In this document: piece by piece, positions 25,288 through 35,026 of the stretch
Position numbering within the stretch: position 1 is the first letter of the stretch
Layout: the number at the start of each line of letters is the position of its first letter
NCBI GenBank assembly: GCA_947451385.1
Contig: CANFYZ010000017.1
Span: forward strand, 1-51,673
Direction: 5' to 3'
DNA: 51,673 nt
Origin: Comamonadaceae bacterium
GTDB lineage: Bacteria > Pseudomonadota > Gammaproteobacteria > Burkholderiales > Burkholderiaceae_C
The notes under the pieces: model-generated
What the model was told of the DNA's origin: nothing
Database searches by the model: none
Seen by the model: only the letters and a program-made list of their open reading frames with translations
Position numbers and translations under genes: made by a program

Positions 25288-25526
25288 GAATGCATCGCCC
25301 TTTCCTTCAATAGTTCTCCAGTTTGAGACGGGCCTCAGCGAGCAGTCAGTTGCATAACGTACGGAAGAAGGTGGCAACACGATGAGCCTCAAAAAATGGG
25401 GCAAACATGCGTTGTTAAGAATTATTTTTAACCTTGCGTGTGTTGCGTCACCTACAGAACTCACCTTGTTCAAAATTATTCTTATAAAATAATCGTTTTT
25501 ATAAAAGTATTAAAAAGAACAATTAA

Positions 25527-26270
25527 ATGCATCCCAATTTAATCTTCAATTTGAGTAGCCCGCTGATCAAAAATCAGAACTCTTTGCTGTCAGCGATGCC
25601 GACGCCCGAGTTTGAGCGGTGGGCGCCGCACCTGGAATGGGCTGATCTCAAGTTGGGACAAGTGCTGCAGGAGTCAGGCAAGCTCATGTCGCATGTTTAC
25701 TTCCCCACAACGTCCATCATTTCTCTGCTGTGTGTTCTAGAAGACGGCTCATCTACAGAAATTTCCGTCATCGGCCGCGAGGGCGTCTTGAACATAACCC
25801 AGATCATGAGTGGCCATGCCACGCTCTGTCGTGCAGTCGTTCAAAGCGCAGGAGCCGCCTTGCGTTTGAGAGCTTATGAAATTCAACAAGATTTCAACAA
25901 CTCCAACGAAGTGATGCATTTGATGCTGCGCTACACCGAAGCACTGATGGCGCAGATGACGCAGACCGCCGTCTGTAATCGACATCACACACTGGATCAG
26001 CAGTTGTGCCGATGGTTGTTGTTAAGTCTGGACAGGCTGCGCAGCAACGACTTGCGCATGACACAAGAGCTGATTGCCAACATGTTGGGTGTTCGACGCG
26101 AGGGCGTGACCTCGGCGGCCTTGAAGCTGCAACACAGCGGTTTGATCTCGTATTCCCGTGGACTCATTCATGTGCTGGACCGACCAGGCTTAGAGGCCAG
26201 ATCCTGTGAATGCTATGCGGTCGTTAAAAAAGAGTACGACCGATTGTTACCCAGAAGCGTAGGCGCTTGA
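25527..26270 (+). CDS. Crp/Fnr-type regulator, copy B
   Basis: The 247-residue paralogue of the gene at 24580 shares HVYFPTTSIISLL, ISVIGREGVLNI and a winged helix with MTQELIANMLGVRREGVTSA. Both end with the same type of tail (LDRPGLEARSCECY against LDRKGLQLISCSCY). The leader is AT-rich with a weak ribosome site, which suggests low or controlled translation. The 239-base gap between the divergent paralogues contains AT-rich dyads but no recognisable CRP or FNR box. Cross-regulation is an inference. Confidence 0.85.
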   Translation: MHPNLIFNLSSPLIKNQNSLLSAMPTPEFERWAPHLEWADLKLGQVLQESGKLMSHVYFPTTSIISLLCVLEDGSSTEISVIGREGVLNITQIMSGHATLCRAVVQSAGAALRLRAYEIQQDFNNSNEVMHLMLRYTEALMAQMTQTAVCNRHHTLDQQLCRWLLLSLDRLRSNDLRMTQELIANMLGVRREGVTSAALKLQHSGLISYSRGLIHVLDRPGLEARSCECYAVVKKEYDRLLPRSVGA

Positions 26271-26298
26271 TCGGGGATCCTCTGATTGAATGAGGGGT

Positions 26299-26386
26299 TG
26301 GCGGAAGCGGTGAGATTCGAACTCACGGACCCTTGCGAGTCGACGGTTTTCAAGACCGTTGCAATCGACCACTCTGCCACGCTTCC
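26299..26386 (-). tRNA. tRNA-Ser (TGA anticodon)
   Basis: The 88-base minus-strand gene starts with GGAAGCG (acceptor) and carries anticodon loop CTTGAAA with TGA at 26350-26352. It has a long serine-type variable arm, a TTCGAAT T-loop and an encoded CCA at its 3' end. All four stems pair. It is isolated between the Crp/Fnr-like gene and the dehydrogenase-like gene at 26566. Confidence 0.96.
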
Positions 26387-26565
26387 TGCGGGTTGGATTG
26401 TAACCGCGGATTGTCGGGTGGCCTGAAGTAATTCGCTAATTCACAACGTGCTTACGCGCTGATCCCGGGCGAGGTGGGGTGGGGGTTCGGTGCCAGTTGC
26501 CTCAGGTGACTGGCGCGGCTTTGTACCGATGCTAGGATGAATTTTTCTTTCTAGGATTTCACGAC

Positions 26566-27741
26566 ATGGCTGCACAAAACGCCAAAGAATTTGACATCGT
26601 GGTGCACGGCTCCACGGGCTTCACCGGCCGATTGGTTGTGGAGTATTTGCTGGCCCGTCCCAACAGTGGTTTGCGTTGGGCCATGGCGGGGCGCAGTGCC
26701 GAAAAATTGGCCGCCGTGCGCGACGAAGTGGGCGCGCCTGCCGACACCCCGTTGGTGCTGGTCGACAGCGCCGACCCGTCCAGCTTGCAGGCTTTGATGG
26801 CCCGCACTCGCTTGGTACTGAGCACCGTGGGGCCTTACCAGTTGTACGGCAATGGCCTGGTCCAAGCCTGCGCCGAAGCCGGCGTGGACTACGTGGACCT
26901 GTGCGGCGAGCCTGCCTGGATGCGGCAAATGATCGATGCGCATCACGCTGCAGCCCAGGCCAGTGGCGCGCGCATTGTGTTCTCCTGCGGTTTCGACTCG
27001 ATTCCGTTTGACCTGGGCGTGCTGCATCTGCAAAACGAAATGCAACGCCAATTTGGCAAACCCGCGCACCGCGTCCGCGGCCGGGTGCGCAAGATGAAAG
27101 GCACTTTTTCTGGCGGCACAGCGGCCAGTTTCAAAGCCACCATGGCTGCGGCTGCAACCCAGCCCGGGGTGCTGGACTTGCTGAAAAATCCGTTCTCACT
27201 CACCCCCGGTTTCACCGGACCCCAACAACCCACCGGGCACAAGCCCATGGTGGACGAGGTGTTGGGCATGTGGGTGGCACCGTTTGTGATGGCCACCATC
27301 AACACCCGCAACGTGCACCGTTCCAACTACTTGCTCAAGCAAGCATGGGGCGCGGACTTCACTTACGACGAAATGATCATCACCGGCCCTGGCGAGAAAG
27401 GCCAAGCCGTGGCCGAAGCGATTGCGGCCGACAAAAGCATGAGCGGCGCCGATGTGTTGAAACCCGGCGAAGGACCGTCGCGCGCAGAGCGCGATTCGGG
27501 CTTTTACGATGTGCTCTTCATTGGCCAAAACGCCGATGGACAACGCTGCAGTGTCAGCGTGCAGGGCGACCGCGATCCGGGCTATGGCAGCACCTCCAAA
27601 ATGATCACTGAAGCCGCCCTGTGCTTGCTGCAAGATGCGGCAAGCACGCCCGGCGGCATCTGGACGCCTGCCGCCGCCATGGGCCAGCCCTTGATCGATC
27701 GGCTGCAAGCCTTTGCAGGTTTGACTTTCCGCACCGAATAG
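26566..27741 (+). CDS. Saccharopine dehydrogenase-like (trans-acting enoyl reductase type) protein
   Basis: The 391-residue product begins with the nucleotide-binding segment DIVVHGSTGFTGRLVVEYLL. It contains VVLSTVGPY-like and CGFDSIPFDLGV blocks typical of this family, which includes mycobacterial trans-acting enoyl reductases and saccharopine-reductase-like proteins of unclear role. It heads a tight three-gene plus-strand operon with an SDR and a DsbA-fold isomerase (gaps of 10 and 18 bases). A reductive step on an acyl or aromatic substrate is an inference from the neighbours. Confidence 0.82.
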   Translation: MAAQNAKEFDIVVHGSTGFTGRLVVEYLLARPNSGLRWAMAGRSAEKLAAVRDEVGAPADTPLVLVDSADPSSLQALMARTRLVLSTVGPYQLYGNGLVQACAEAGVDYVDLCGEPAWMRQMIDAHHAAAQASGARIVFSCGFDSIPFDLGVLHLQNEMQRQFGKPAHRVRGRVRKMKGTFSGGTAASFKATMAAAATQPGVLDLLKNPFSLTPGFTGPQQPTGHKPMVDEVLGMWVAPFVMATINTRNVHRSNYLLKQAWGADFTYDEMIITGPGEKGQAVAEAIAADKSMSGADVLKPGEGPSRAERDSGFYDVLFIGQNADGQRCSVSVQGDRDPGYGSTSKMITEAALCLLQDAASTPGGIWTPAAAMGQPLIDRLQAFAGLTFRTE

Positions 27742-27751
27742 GAGTTGGCCC

Positions 27752-28507
27752 ATGACGAACGCCAAAGTCTGTCTGGTCATCGGCGCGGGGGACGCCACCG
27801 GGGGCGCGGTGGCCAAGCGCTTTGCGCGAGAAGGCTACACCGTCTGTGTGACGCGCCGCAGCCTGGACAAGCTGCAGCCCTTGCTGGCGCAGATTCGCGA
27901 AGCGGGCGGGGTGGCCCACGGCTTTGGTTCGGATGCGCGTCAGGAAGACGACGTGTTGGCGCTGGTGGAGCACATTGAAAGCACCCTCGGGCCGATCGAG
28001 GTGATGGTGTTCAACATCGGCGCCAACTCGCCCAACAGCATCTTGACCGAGACCGCGCGGCGCTACACCAAGATGTGGGAGATGGCCTGTCTGGCGGGCT
28101 TTCTGACCGGGCGCGAAGTGGCCAAACGCATGGTGGCGCGCAACGAAACGGCGACACTGGGCAAAGCACACAAGGGCACCATCATCTTCACCGGGGCCAC
28201 GGCTTCGTTGCGCGGCAGCGCGCACTTTGCCGGATTTTCGGGTGGCAAGATGGCGCTGCGGGGGTTGGCGCAAAGCATGGCGCGTGAGCTCGGGCCCATG
28301 GGCGTGCACGTGGCGCACACCATCATCGACGGCGCGATCGACACCGAGTTCATTCGCACCCAGTTTCCGCAGCGCTATGCACTCAAAGACGAAGGCGGCA
28401 TTCTCAACCCCGACCACATTGCCGATGCGTATTGGATGCTGCACCAGCAGCCGCGCGACGCGTGGACGCATGAGTTGGACTTGCGCCCTTACATGGAAAA
28501 ATTTTGA
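27752..28507 (+). CDS. Atypical SDR family protein (catalytic Tyr and Ser replaced)
   Basis: The 251-residue product has a Rossmann start VIGAGDATGGAVAKRF and overall SDR layout. The catalytic Tyr-x3-Lys is FSGGK, with phenylalanine in place of tyrosine. The position of the catalytic serine, 13 residues earlier, falls on A/T in FTGATAS. It may bind NAD(P) without classical dehydrogenase chemistry. It is the middle gene of the operon 26566-29116. Confidence 0.82.
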   Translation: MTNAKVCLVIGAGDATGGAVAKRFAREGYTVCVTRRSLDKLQPLLAQIREAGGVAHGFGSDARQEDDVLALVEHIESTLGPIEVMVFNIGANSPNSILTETARRYTKMWEMACLAGFLTGREVAKRMVARNETATLGKAHKGTIIFTGATASLRGSAHFAGFSGGKMALRGLAQSMARELGPMGVHVAHTIIDGAIDTEFIRTQFPQRYALKDEGGILNPDHIADAYWMLHQQPRDAWTHELDLRPYMEKF

Positions 28508-28525
28508 ACCCCACAGGAGACTGCG

Positions 28526-29116
28526 ATGGCTTCTTTTGATTTTTACTTTGACTTTGGCAGCCCCGCCGCCTACTTGGCCTACACCCAACTGCCCAAGCTG
28601 AGCGCCGCCACGGGCGCACAAGCGCAGCTCATGCCCATGCTGCTCGGCGGCGTGTTTCAGGCCACGGGCAATGCCTCTCCGGCCACCGTGCCCGCCAAAG
28701 GCCGCTACGTGTTTGTGGACTTCAAGCGCTTTGCCAACAGCTATGGCGTGCCCTTGAACACCAATCCCCACTTTCCGATCATCACCACCACGCTGATGCG
28801 CATGGCCACCGGTTTGCAAATGCAAAACGACCCGCAATTGACCATGTTTTTGGACACGGTGTTCAAAGCCATTTGGGTCGATGCGCAGAACATGAACGAG
28901 CCCGCCGTGGTGGCGCAGGTGTTGGCACAAGCGGGCCTGGATGCGGCAGCCTTGCTGGCCCTGGCGAATGCGCAGACCACCAAAGACCAGCTCAAAGCGG
29001 TGACGGTGCGCGCCGTCGAGCGCGGCGTGTTCGGTGCGCCGACCTTCTTTGTCGGCGACGACATGTTTTGGGGTCAGGACCGCATCGAACAGGTCAAGGC
29101 GGCGCTGCTGGCGTGA
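28526..29116 (+). CDS. 2-hydroxychromene-2-carboxylate isomerase-like (DsbA-fold) protein
   Basis: The 196-residue product opens with FDFYFDFGSPAAYLAY, where the serine replaces the DsbA active cysteine as in HCCA isomerase and kappa-class GST. It has the late VFGAPTFFVGDDMFWGQDR block. Family members use glutathione in naphthalene-type degradation. It ends the operon with the two reductase-like genes and converges on ureG, 12 bases away. Confidence 0.9.
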   Translation: MASFDFYFDFGSPAAYLAYTQLPKLSAATGAQAQLMPMLLGGVFQATGNASPATVPAKGRYVFVDFKRFANSYGVPLNTNPHFPIITTTLMRMATGLQMQNDPQLTMFLDTVFKAIWVDAQNMNEPAVVAQVLAQAGLDAAALLALANAQTTKDQLKAVTVRAVERGVFGAPTFFVGDDMFWGQDRIEQVKAALLA

Positions 29117-29128
29117 CCGGCCCTGCGC

Positions 29129-29782
29129 TCAGCGCAGCATGCCTTTGGTTTCAATGAAGTCGATCACTTCTTGCAAACCGTTTTGGGTTTTCAAATTCGT
29201 CATGACAAAAGGCTTGAGGCCTTGCGCGTTGCTGCGCATGCGCCGCGTGTCGGCCTCCATCACGCTCAGGTCTGCGCCCACATAGGGTGCCAGATCGGTT
29301 TTGTTGATCACAAACAAATCACTCTTGGTGATGCCCGGGCCGCCTTTGCGCGGGATTTTTTCGCCCGCCGCCACGTCGATCACGTAAATCGTCAGGTCTG
29401 ACAACTCGGGGCTGAAGGTGGCGGCCAGGTTGTCACCCCCGCTCTCGACAAACACGATGTCGGCGTTCGGGAACTGCACCAACATGCGGTCAATGGCCTC
29501 GAGGTTGATCGAGGCGTCTTCGCGGATCGCGGTGTGCGGGCAGCCGCCGGTTTCCACACCCATGATGCGCTCGGCCTCCAAAGCACCGCTGACGGTGAGC
29601 AGGCGCTGGTCTTCTTTGGTGTAGATGTCGTTGGTGATGGCAATCAGGTCCCAGCGCTCGCGCATGGTTTTGCACAGCATTTCCAGCAGCGTGGTTTTGC
29701 CGGAGCCGACCGGCCCGCCAATGCCCACGCGCAAAGGGGGCAGAGTTTTGGTGCGGTTCGCAATATGGTGCAGTGTGCTCAT
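29129..29782 (-). CDS. ureG: Urease accessory GTPase UreG
   Basis: The 217-residue GTPase drives nickel delivery to urease. The P-loop GGPVGSGKT is at 22-30; [12 protein letters not shown] carries the metal-binding Cys-Pro-His; [14 protein letters not shown] and the [13 protein letters not shown] guanine motif follow. ATG 29782 is chosen over in-frame starts inside ureF. It is the last gene of ureABCEFG. Confidence 0.96.
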   Translation of the reverse strand: MSTLHHIANRTKTLPPLRVGIGGPVGSGKTTLLEMLCKTMRERWDLIAITNDIYTKEDQRLLTVSGALEAERIMGVETGGCPHTAIREDASINLEAIDRMLVQFPNADIVFVESGGDNLAATFSPELSDLTIYVIDVAAGEKIPRKGGPGITKSDLFVINKTDLAPYVGADLSVMEADTRRMRSNAQGLKPFVMTNLKTQNGLQEVIDFIETKGMLR

Positions 29783-29786
29783 GGTG

Positions 29787-30482
29787 TCAGGATCTGAATA
29801 AACGGGAGTATTGGGTTTCATGGCGCGCCGAAGCAATCGCCAGCATGGGACAAAAAGCCTGACGTTCGTCGTCAGGCACATTCAAGGCGTGGGCCACGGC
29901 CGAAGGGATTTCTTGGGCCAGTCGCGCCAAGATGCGTTGCCCTGCGCTTTGGCCCAACGGTACCGACTTGATGGCCGCTTGGGTCATGTTCTCGGCCCAA
30001 CCAAAGGCGTAGGCTTGCAGCGCTTGGTCGGCGGGCGCTTGGGCCAAAGACAAGGCCAACGCCATGACCAACGGGTAGGTCGGCGGCAGCGTGCTGCACA
30101 GCGTCAGCGCGCTGGCCGGCGCCGTGCCTTGGTTGCGCAGCCAGTCGAGCAGGGAGCGGCCCATTTGCTCGGTTTGCAAACGCATCTCAAAACTCTCGCG
30201 CGTGCTCAGCACCCAGGCATTCAGGGCTTGCACCCGCGCAGCGCCCAAATCACTGGTGTGTTCTGGCCAGGCCTGCAAGGCTTGCGCCACGGCCGCCATG
30301 TCGCCACGCGCTTGCGACAGGTGCAACTGATCGGCCAGCCAATCGGCGGCGCTGCTTTCGTCGTGTACCCAGCCGTGGTCGATGGCCGACTCCAGTCCTT
30401 CGGAGTAAGAAAAGCCACCAATCGGCAAGGCGGGCGAGGCCAGCCAGATCAGTTGCAGCAGGCTGCTGATGTCAGTGTGCAT
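29787..30482 (-). CDS. ureF: Urease accessory protein UreF
   Basis: The 231-residue helical chaperone links UreG and UreD on apo-urease. The family hallmark [20 protein letters not shown] is near residues 11-30. ATG 30482 overlaps the end of ureE by 11 bases. A longer in-frame start would lie inside the histidine codons of ureE and is not credible. Confidence 0.94.
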   Translation of the reverse strand: MHTDISSLLQLIWLASPALPIGGFSYSEGLESAIDHGWVHDESSAADWLADQLHLSQARGDMAAVAQALQAWPEHTSDLGAARVQALNAWVLSTRESFEMRLQTEQMGRSLLDWLRNQGTAPASALTLCSTLPPTYPLVMALALSLAQAPADQALQAYAFGWAENMTQAAIKSVPLGQSAGQRILARLAQEIPSAVAHALNVPDDERQAFCPMLAIASARHETQYSRLFRS

Positions 30483-31023
30483 GCGGCCCGTGGTCGTGAT
30501 TGTGGCCTTCGTGCTCATGAGCATGCGCATGATCATGACCGTGACCGTGACCGTGACTGTGCGCGCCATGGCTGGCATAGGCGCCCGATTCAGGCTCGAA
30601 CGGCGCATCGACCGGGTTCACGATCAGGTGCATGGCGCGCAGCATGTCGGCCAGCACATGGTCGGGCTCGATCTGCAAATAGTCAGGGCGCAACTCGATC
30701 GGCACATGCCGGTTGCCCAAATGGTAGGCGGCGCGGGTCAGGTCAAACGGCGAACCGTGCGCCGTGCAGGCGGTGATGCGCAGCACCGCTTGCGGCGCGG
30801 CTTGCACGCGGATCAAGGAGCCGTCTTCGGCCACCAGCACATCGCCGCCACGCACCACGTTGCCGCGCGGCAGAAACACGCCCACGCTGCGGCCCAGCGA
30901 GTCGGTGGCTTCAAAGCGGCTTTTTTGGCGCAGGTCCCAGTCCAGGGTCACGGTGGCGGCGCGTTTCAACAGCACCGCAGCCAGGCCCTGGCCTTGGGGA
31001 ATCAGTTTGGCAACTTGCAGCAT
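30472..31023 (-). CDS. ureE: Urease accessory nickel-binding protein UreE
   Basis: The 183-residue product binds nickel and hands it to UreG. The UreE core covers about 1-145. The last 30 or so residues are a histidine-rich tail with repeated HG, HD and HE pairs, which would store or buffer Ni. ATG 31023 overlaps the ureC stop by one base (TGATG). Some relatives lack this tail, so the tail hints at nickel limitation. Confidence 0.95.
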   Translation of the reverse strand: MLQVAKLIPQGQGLAAVLLKRAATVTLDWDLRQKSRFEATDSLGRSVGVFLPRGNVVRGGDVLVAEDGSLIRVQAAPQAVLRITACTAHGSPFDLTRAAYHLGNRHVPIELRPDYLQIEPDHVLADMLRAMHLIVNPVDAPFEPESGAYASHGAHSHGHGHGHDHAHAHEHEGHNHDHGPHAH

Positions 31024-32741
31024 CAGAACAAAAAGTAACGTTGCGCCATCGGCAAACTCACGGCGGGTTCGCAGGTGAGCAACTGGCCATCGGCCCGCAC
31101 GGCGTAGGTTTGCGCATCGATCTCCATGCGCGGCAGGTAATGGTTGTGCACCATGTCTTTTTTGGTGATGCCGCGTACCCTTTGAACGGCGGTCAGCGTT
31201 TTCGACAAGCCAAAGCGTTGGCCAATGTCTGCGGCCAAGCCAGCTTGCGAAACAAAGGTCAAAGAACCTTTGGCCAGTGCGCCGCCGTAGCTGCCAAACA
31301 TCGGGCGGTAGTGCACCGGTTGCGGTGTGGGGATGGAGGCATTCGGGTCGCCCATGGCGGCCATGGCGATGAAGCCGCCTTTCAAAATCAGCGCCGGTTT
31401 CACGCCAAAGAAAGCCGGTTTCCAGATCACCAGGTCGGCCCATTTGCCCACCTCGATGCTGCCCACCTCATGGCTCATGCCGTGGGCAATGGCGGGGTTG
31501 ATGGTGTATTTGGCAATGTAGCGTTTGGCGCGGAAGTTGTCGTTGCGGCTGTTGTCTTCCGGCAGGCTACCGCGCTGTACTTTCATTTTGTGCGCGGTTT
31601 GCCAGGTGCGCATGATCACCTCGCCCACGCGCCCCATGGCCTGGCTGTCGCTGCTCATCATGCTGATGGCGCCCAGGTCATGCAAGATGTCCTCGGCGGC
31701 AATGGTTTCTTTGCGGATGCGGCTCTCGGCAAACGCCAAATCTTCGGCAATCGAAGCGTCCAGGTGGTGGCACACCATCAGCATGTCCACATGCTCGTCC
31801 AGCGTGTTGTGCGTGTACGGCATGGTCGGGTTGGTGGAGCTAGGCAAAAAGTTGGCCTCGCCGACGACCCGCAAAATGTCGGGCGCATGACCGCCGCCCG
31901 CACCTTCGGTGTGGAAGGCGCACAGCGTGCGGCCCTTGGTGGCGGCGATGGTGTCTTCCACAAAGCCGCTTTCGTTCAGCGTGTCGGAGTGGATCGCCAC
32001 CTGGGTGTCCGTGGCCTCGGCCACGTCCAGGCAGTTGCTGATGGCGGCTGGCGTGGTGCCCCAGTCTTCGTGCAGTTTCAGACCGATCACGCCGGCGTTG
32101 ATTTGCTCATGCAGCGCGCCGGGCAGGGCGGCATTGCCTTTGCCCAAAAAGCCCAGGTTCATCGGAAACGCTTCGGCCGCTTGCAGCATGCGCTCGATGT
32201 TCCAAGGCCCGGGCGTGCAAGTGGTGGCAAAAGTGCCTGTGGCCGGGCCGGTGCCGCCGCCCAACATGGTGGTGATGCCCGAGGCCAAGGCCTCTTCAAT
32301 TTGCTGCGGGCAAATGAAGTGGATGTGCGAGTCGATGCCCCCCGCGGTGACGATGTTGCCTTCGCAGCTGATGATTTCGGTGCCCGGGCCGATGACGATG
32401 TCCACGCCCGGCTGGGTGTCCGGGTTGCCCGATTTGCCGATGGCCACAATGCGTCCGCCTTTCAGACCGATGTCGGCCTTGACGATGCCCCAGTGGTCGA
32501 TGATCAAAGCGTTGGTCAGCACCGTGTCCACCGCGCCTTGCTCGCGGCTGCGTTGCGATTGCGACATGCCATCGCGAATCGTCTTGCCGCCGCCAAACTT
32601 GGCTTCTTCGCCGTAGCCCCCGGCGCGCAGCGTCAGGTCTTGTTCAACTTCCACCATCAGCTCGGTGTCGGCCAAGCGCACCCGGTCGCCCACGGTGGGG
32701 CCAAACATTTCCGCGTAAGCGCGTTTACCCATCGTCGCCAT
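31023..32741 (-). CDS. ureC: Urease alpha subunit (catalytic)
   Basis: The 572-residue catalytic subunit hydrolyses urea to ammonia and carbamate. Nickel ligands and catalytic residues are all present: H139 and H141 in SHIHF, carbamylated K222 in [10 protein letters not shown]251 and H277, the flap CHHLD with C324 and H325, and D365 in [11 protein letters not shown] 32741 overlaps the ureB stop (TGATG) and is preceded by AAGGAG. Full length and intact. Confidence 0.97.
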   Translation of the reverse strand: MATMGKRAYAEMFGPTVGDRVRLADTELMVEVEQDLTLRAGGYGEEAKFGGGKTIRDGMSQSQRSREQGAVDTVLTNALIIDHWGIVKADIGLKGGRIVAIGKSGNPDTQPGVDIVIGPGTEIISCEGNIVTAGGIDSHIHFICPQQIEEALASGITTMLGGGTGPATGTFATTCTPGPWNIERMLQAAEAFPMNLGFLGKGNAALPGALHEQINAGVIGLKLHEDWGTTPAAISNCLDVAEATDTQVAIHSDTLNESGFVEDTIAATKGRTLCAFHTEGAGGGHAPDILRVVGEANFLPSSTNPTMPYTHNTLDEHVDMLMVCHHLDASIAEDLAFAESRIRKETIAAEDILHDLGAISMMSSDSQAMGRVGEVIMRTWQTAHKMKVQRGSLPEDNSRNDNFRAKRYIAKYTINPAIAHGMSHEVGSIEVGKWADLVIWKPAFFGVKPALILKGGFIAMAAMGDPNASIPTPQPVHYRPMFGSYGGALAKGSLTFVSQAGLAADIGQRFGLSKTLTAVQRVRGITKKDMVHNHYLPRMEIDAQTYAVRADGQLLTCEPAVSLPMAQRYFLF

Positions 32742-33091
32742 CACAGAGCTCCTTGTGTGTTGCGGGTTGCTGCATCGCTGGCGGGGTGGATCGCGCCATT
32801 CACCAGCCCCCGAAAGCCATACACCTGCCGGTCACCGGCATAGTCGACCAACTCCACGGTGCGTTGTTGGCCGGGCTCAAAGCGCACGGCGGTACCGGCC
32901 GCGATGTTCAGGCGCATGCCGTGTGCGGCGCTGCGGTCAAAGTCCAGGGCTGCATTGGTTTCGGCAAAGTGGTAGTGCGAGCCGACCTGAATCGGGCGCG
33001 TGGCGGTGTTGTGCACCACCAAGGTCACGCAGCGCCGTCCGGGGTTGAGCGGGTGCTCGCCGGCATCGATGAAAAGTTCTCCAGGAATCAT
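32741..33091 (-). CDS. ureB: Urease beta subunit
   Basis: The 116-residue subunit begins MIPGELF, the conserved UreB start, and contains [10 protein letters not shown] and [15 protein letters not shown]. The C-terminus after YGFRGLVNG is about 15 residues longer than in Klebsiella. ATG 33091 is chosen over one seven residues upstream. It lies 17 bases after ureA. Confidence 0.96.
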   Translation of the reverse strand: MIPGELFIDAGEHPLNPGRRCVTLVVHNTATRPIQVGSHYHFAETNAALDFDRSAAHGMRLNIAAGTAVRFEPGQQRTVELVDYAGDRQVYGFRGLVNGAIHPASDAATRNTQGAL

Positions 33092-33108
33092 GGGGGCCTC
33101 GCGCGGGG

Positions 33109-33411
33109 TCAAACAATCGGTTGGTGCACGGTCACCAATTTGGTGCCGTCAGGGAAGGTGGCTTCCACCTGGATGTCCGGGATCATCTCGGCAATGCCGT
33201 CCATCACATCGGCGCGGGTCAGCAGGGTGCGCCCCTCGCTCATCAGCTGCGCCACGGTTTTGCCATCGCGCGCGCCCTCCATCACGGCGGCGCTGATGAA
33301 GGCCACCGCCTCGGGGTAGTTGAGTTTCAGGCCACGCGCTTTGCGGCGTTCGGCCAGCAAACCTGCGGTGAAGATCAAGAGCTTGTCTTTTTCGCGAGGG
33401 GTGAGTTCCAT
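33109..33411 (-). CDS. ureA: Urease gamma subunit
   Basis: The 100-residue subunit begins [20 protein letters not shown] and contains [15 protein letters not shown] and [17 protein letters not shown], all standard for UreA. It is the first gene of the minus-strand urease operon, divergent from urtA. Its ribosome site is weak. Without ureD just upstream, its own promoter must lie in 33412-33735. Confidence 0.96.
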   Translation of the reverse strand: MELTPREKDKLLIFTAGLLAERRKARGLKLNYPEAVAFISAAVMEGARDGKTVAQLMSEGRTLLTRADVMDGIAEMIPDIQVEATFPDGTKLVTVHQPIV

Positions 33412-33436
33412 ATTGGTGCAGGGGGTCAAAGTTTCA

Positions 33437-33604
33437 GTGAATGCCTCTGTCGCACGCAACTTGTATGCCCTGTTGTGCGGCGTTGCAGCGGCGATGGCGG
33501 TGATTATTTTGGTGCATATCCACAAGGGTGATGGTTTTTTGCGCCAATTTGGTGAATTTGTTGATTACCTCAATTTCCAGGCCCAAATGCCGCGCATCTA
33601 TTAG
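33437..33604 (+). CDS. Possible small membrane protein (low confidence)
   Basis: A 55-residue frame from GTG 33437 has one strong membrane segment ([20 protein letters not shown]) followed by a polar tail. It lies in the 324-base gap between ureA and urtA. There is no clear ribosome site and no family is recognised. It may simply be a chance hydrophobic reading of the regulatory region. Confidence 0.25.
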   Translation: MNASVARNLYALLCGVAAAMAVIILVHIHKGDGFLRQFGEFVDYLNFQAQMPRIY

Positions 33605-33658
33605 ATGTGCCCTTGAATTCTAGGGCGAGAAAGGCGTTTCGGGGAAGTTCAAACGGGT

Positions 33659-33673
33659 TGGCACAGCATTTGC
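33659..33673 (+). promoter_or_regulatory. Sigma-54 (RpoN) promoter for urtABCDE
   Basis: TGGCAC-N5-TTGC at 33659-33673 matches the -24/-12 consensus exactly in bases and spacing. Transcription would start near 33685, leaving a leader of about 50 bases before urtA ATG 33736. One TGGTGCA half-site, as in NtrC boxes, lies at 33510-33516; no full NtrC dyad was found. Nitrogen control of urea uptake is well established in relatives. Confidence 0.75.
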
Positions 33674-33735
33674 GAAAGGTACTGCAGCGTCGCTGGTCTT
33701 CGCTTCCTAAACCCTTTTTAAACTGGAGTGATCTC

Positions 33736-35010
33736 ATGATGAATCGTCGTGGCAACCTGAAAGCCCTGGCATTGGCAAGCGCAATGGCCGCTGGCACCCT
33801 CTCGTTCTCTTTGCAAGCGCAAGCTGCCGACACCATCAAGGTCGGTGTGCTGCACAGCCTGTCTGGCACCATGGCCATTTCTGAAACCGTGTTGAAAGAC
33901 ACCGTGCTGATGGCGATCGACGAGATCAACGCCAAGGGCGGTGTGCTCGGTAAAAAACTGGAACCTGTGGTGGTCGACCCCGCTTCCAACTGGCCTTTGT
34001 TCGCTGAAAAAACCAAGCAGCTCTTGGGTCAGGACAAAGTGTCCGTGATCTTCGGTTGCTGGACATCGGTGTCGCGTAAATCGGTGTTGCCTGTGGTTGA
34101 AGAAATGAACGGCTTGCTGTTCTACCCCGTGCAGTACGAAGGCGAAGAGCTGTCCAAGAACGTGTTCTACACCGGTGCCGCGCCCAACCAGCAAGCCATT
34201 CCTGCGGTGGACTATTTGATGAGCAAAGACGGTGGCGCAGCCAAGCGCTGGGTCTTGTTGGGCACCGACTATGTGTACCCACGCACCACCAACAAAATCT
34301 TGCGCGCTTACCTGATCAGCAAAGGCGTGAAAGAGTCTGACATCGATGAAAAATACACACCGTTTGGTCACTCTGACTACCAAACCATCGTGGCTGACAT
34401 CAAGAAATTCTCTGCTGGTGGCAAGACCGCGGTGGTGTCCACCATCAACGGCGACTCCAACGTGCCTTTCTACAAAGAACTGGGCAACGCAGGTTTGAAA
34501 GCCAAAGACGTTCCCGTCGTCGCTTTCTCGGTGGGTGAAGAAGAACTGCGCGGCGTGGACACCAAGCCTTTGGTCGGTCACTTGGCCGCATGGAACTACT
34601 TCCAGTCCATCAAGAACCCTGCCAATGACGATTTCATCAAGAAATGGTCTGCTTATGCCAAAGCCAAGGGCATCGCCGGTCACAAGGACAAGCCTTTGAC
34701 CAACGACCCGATGGAAGCCACCTACATCGGCATCAACATGTGGAAGCAAGCGGTTGAAAAAGCCAAGTCGACTGAGGTTGACAAAGTCATCGCTGCCATG
34801 GCCGGTCAAACCTTCAAGGCACCGAGCGGCATCACTTCCAAAATGGACGAGAAAAACCACCACTTGCACAAGTCGGTGTTCATTGGCGAGATCAAGGCCG
34901 ATGGCCAGTTCAATGTGGTCTGGAAAACACCCGGTCCCGTCAAAGCCAAGCCATGGAGCCCGTACATCCCTGGCAACGACGTCAAGCCTGACGAGCCTGT
35001 CAAGAAGTAA
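33736..35010 (+). CDS. urtA: Urea ABC transporter substrate-binding protein UrtA
   Basis: The 424-residue periplasmic receptor has a signal peptide (cleavage near AQA|AD, about 31). The mature segment opens with TIKVGVLHSLSGTMAISE, the UrtA/FmdD family opening, and contains FGCWTSVSRKSVLPV and FYPVQYEGEE, which form the urea pocket region. GGAG lies seven bases before ATG 33736. It leads urtABCDE under the sigma-54 promoter, and a terminator after it should raise its level over the membrane genes. Confidence 0.96.
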   Translation: MMNRRGNLKALALASAMAAGTLSFSLQAQAADTIKVGVLHSLSGTMAISETVLKDTVLMAIDEINAKGGVLGKKLEPVVVDPASNWPLFAEKTKQLLGQDKVSVIFGCWTSVSRKSVLPVVEEMNGLLFYPVQYEGEELSKNVFYTGAAPNQQAIPAVDYLMSKDGGAAKRWVLLGTDYVYPRTTNKILRAYLISKGVKESDIDEKYTPFGHSDYQTIVADIKKFSAGGKTAVVSTINGDSNVPFYKELGNAGLKAKDVPVVAFSVGEEELRGVDTKPLVGHLAAWNYFQSIKNPANDDFIKKWSAYAKAKGIAGHKDKPLTNDPMEATYIGINMWKQAVEKAKSTEVDKVIAAMAGQTFKAPSGITSKMDEKNHHLHKSVFIGEIKADGQFNVVWKTPGPVKAKPWSPYIPGNDVKPDEPVKK

Positions 35011-35026
35011 GATCTCTTGATCGTCC

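Noticed and set aside
25382..25492. 36-codon frame in the gap between the Crp/Fnr-like genes
   Set aside because: No clear ribosome site and no recognised similarity; the gap is AT-rich and regulatory in appearance.
31041..32843. 600-codon plus-strand open frame over ureC
   Set aside because: Antisense to an intact ureC with all catalytic residues; no start signal or family match.
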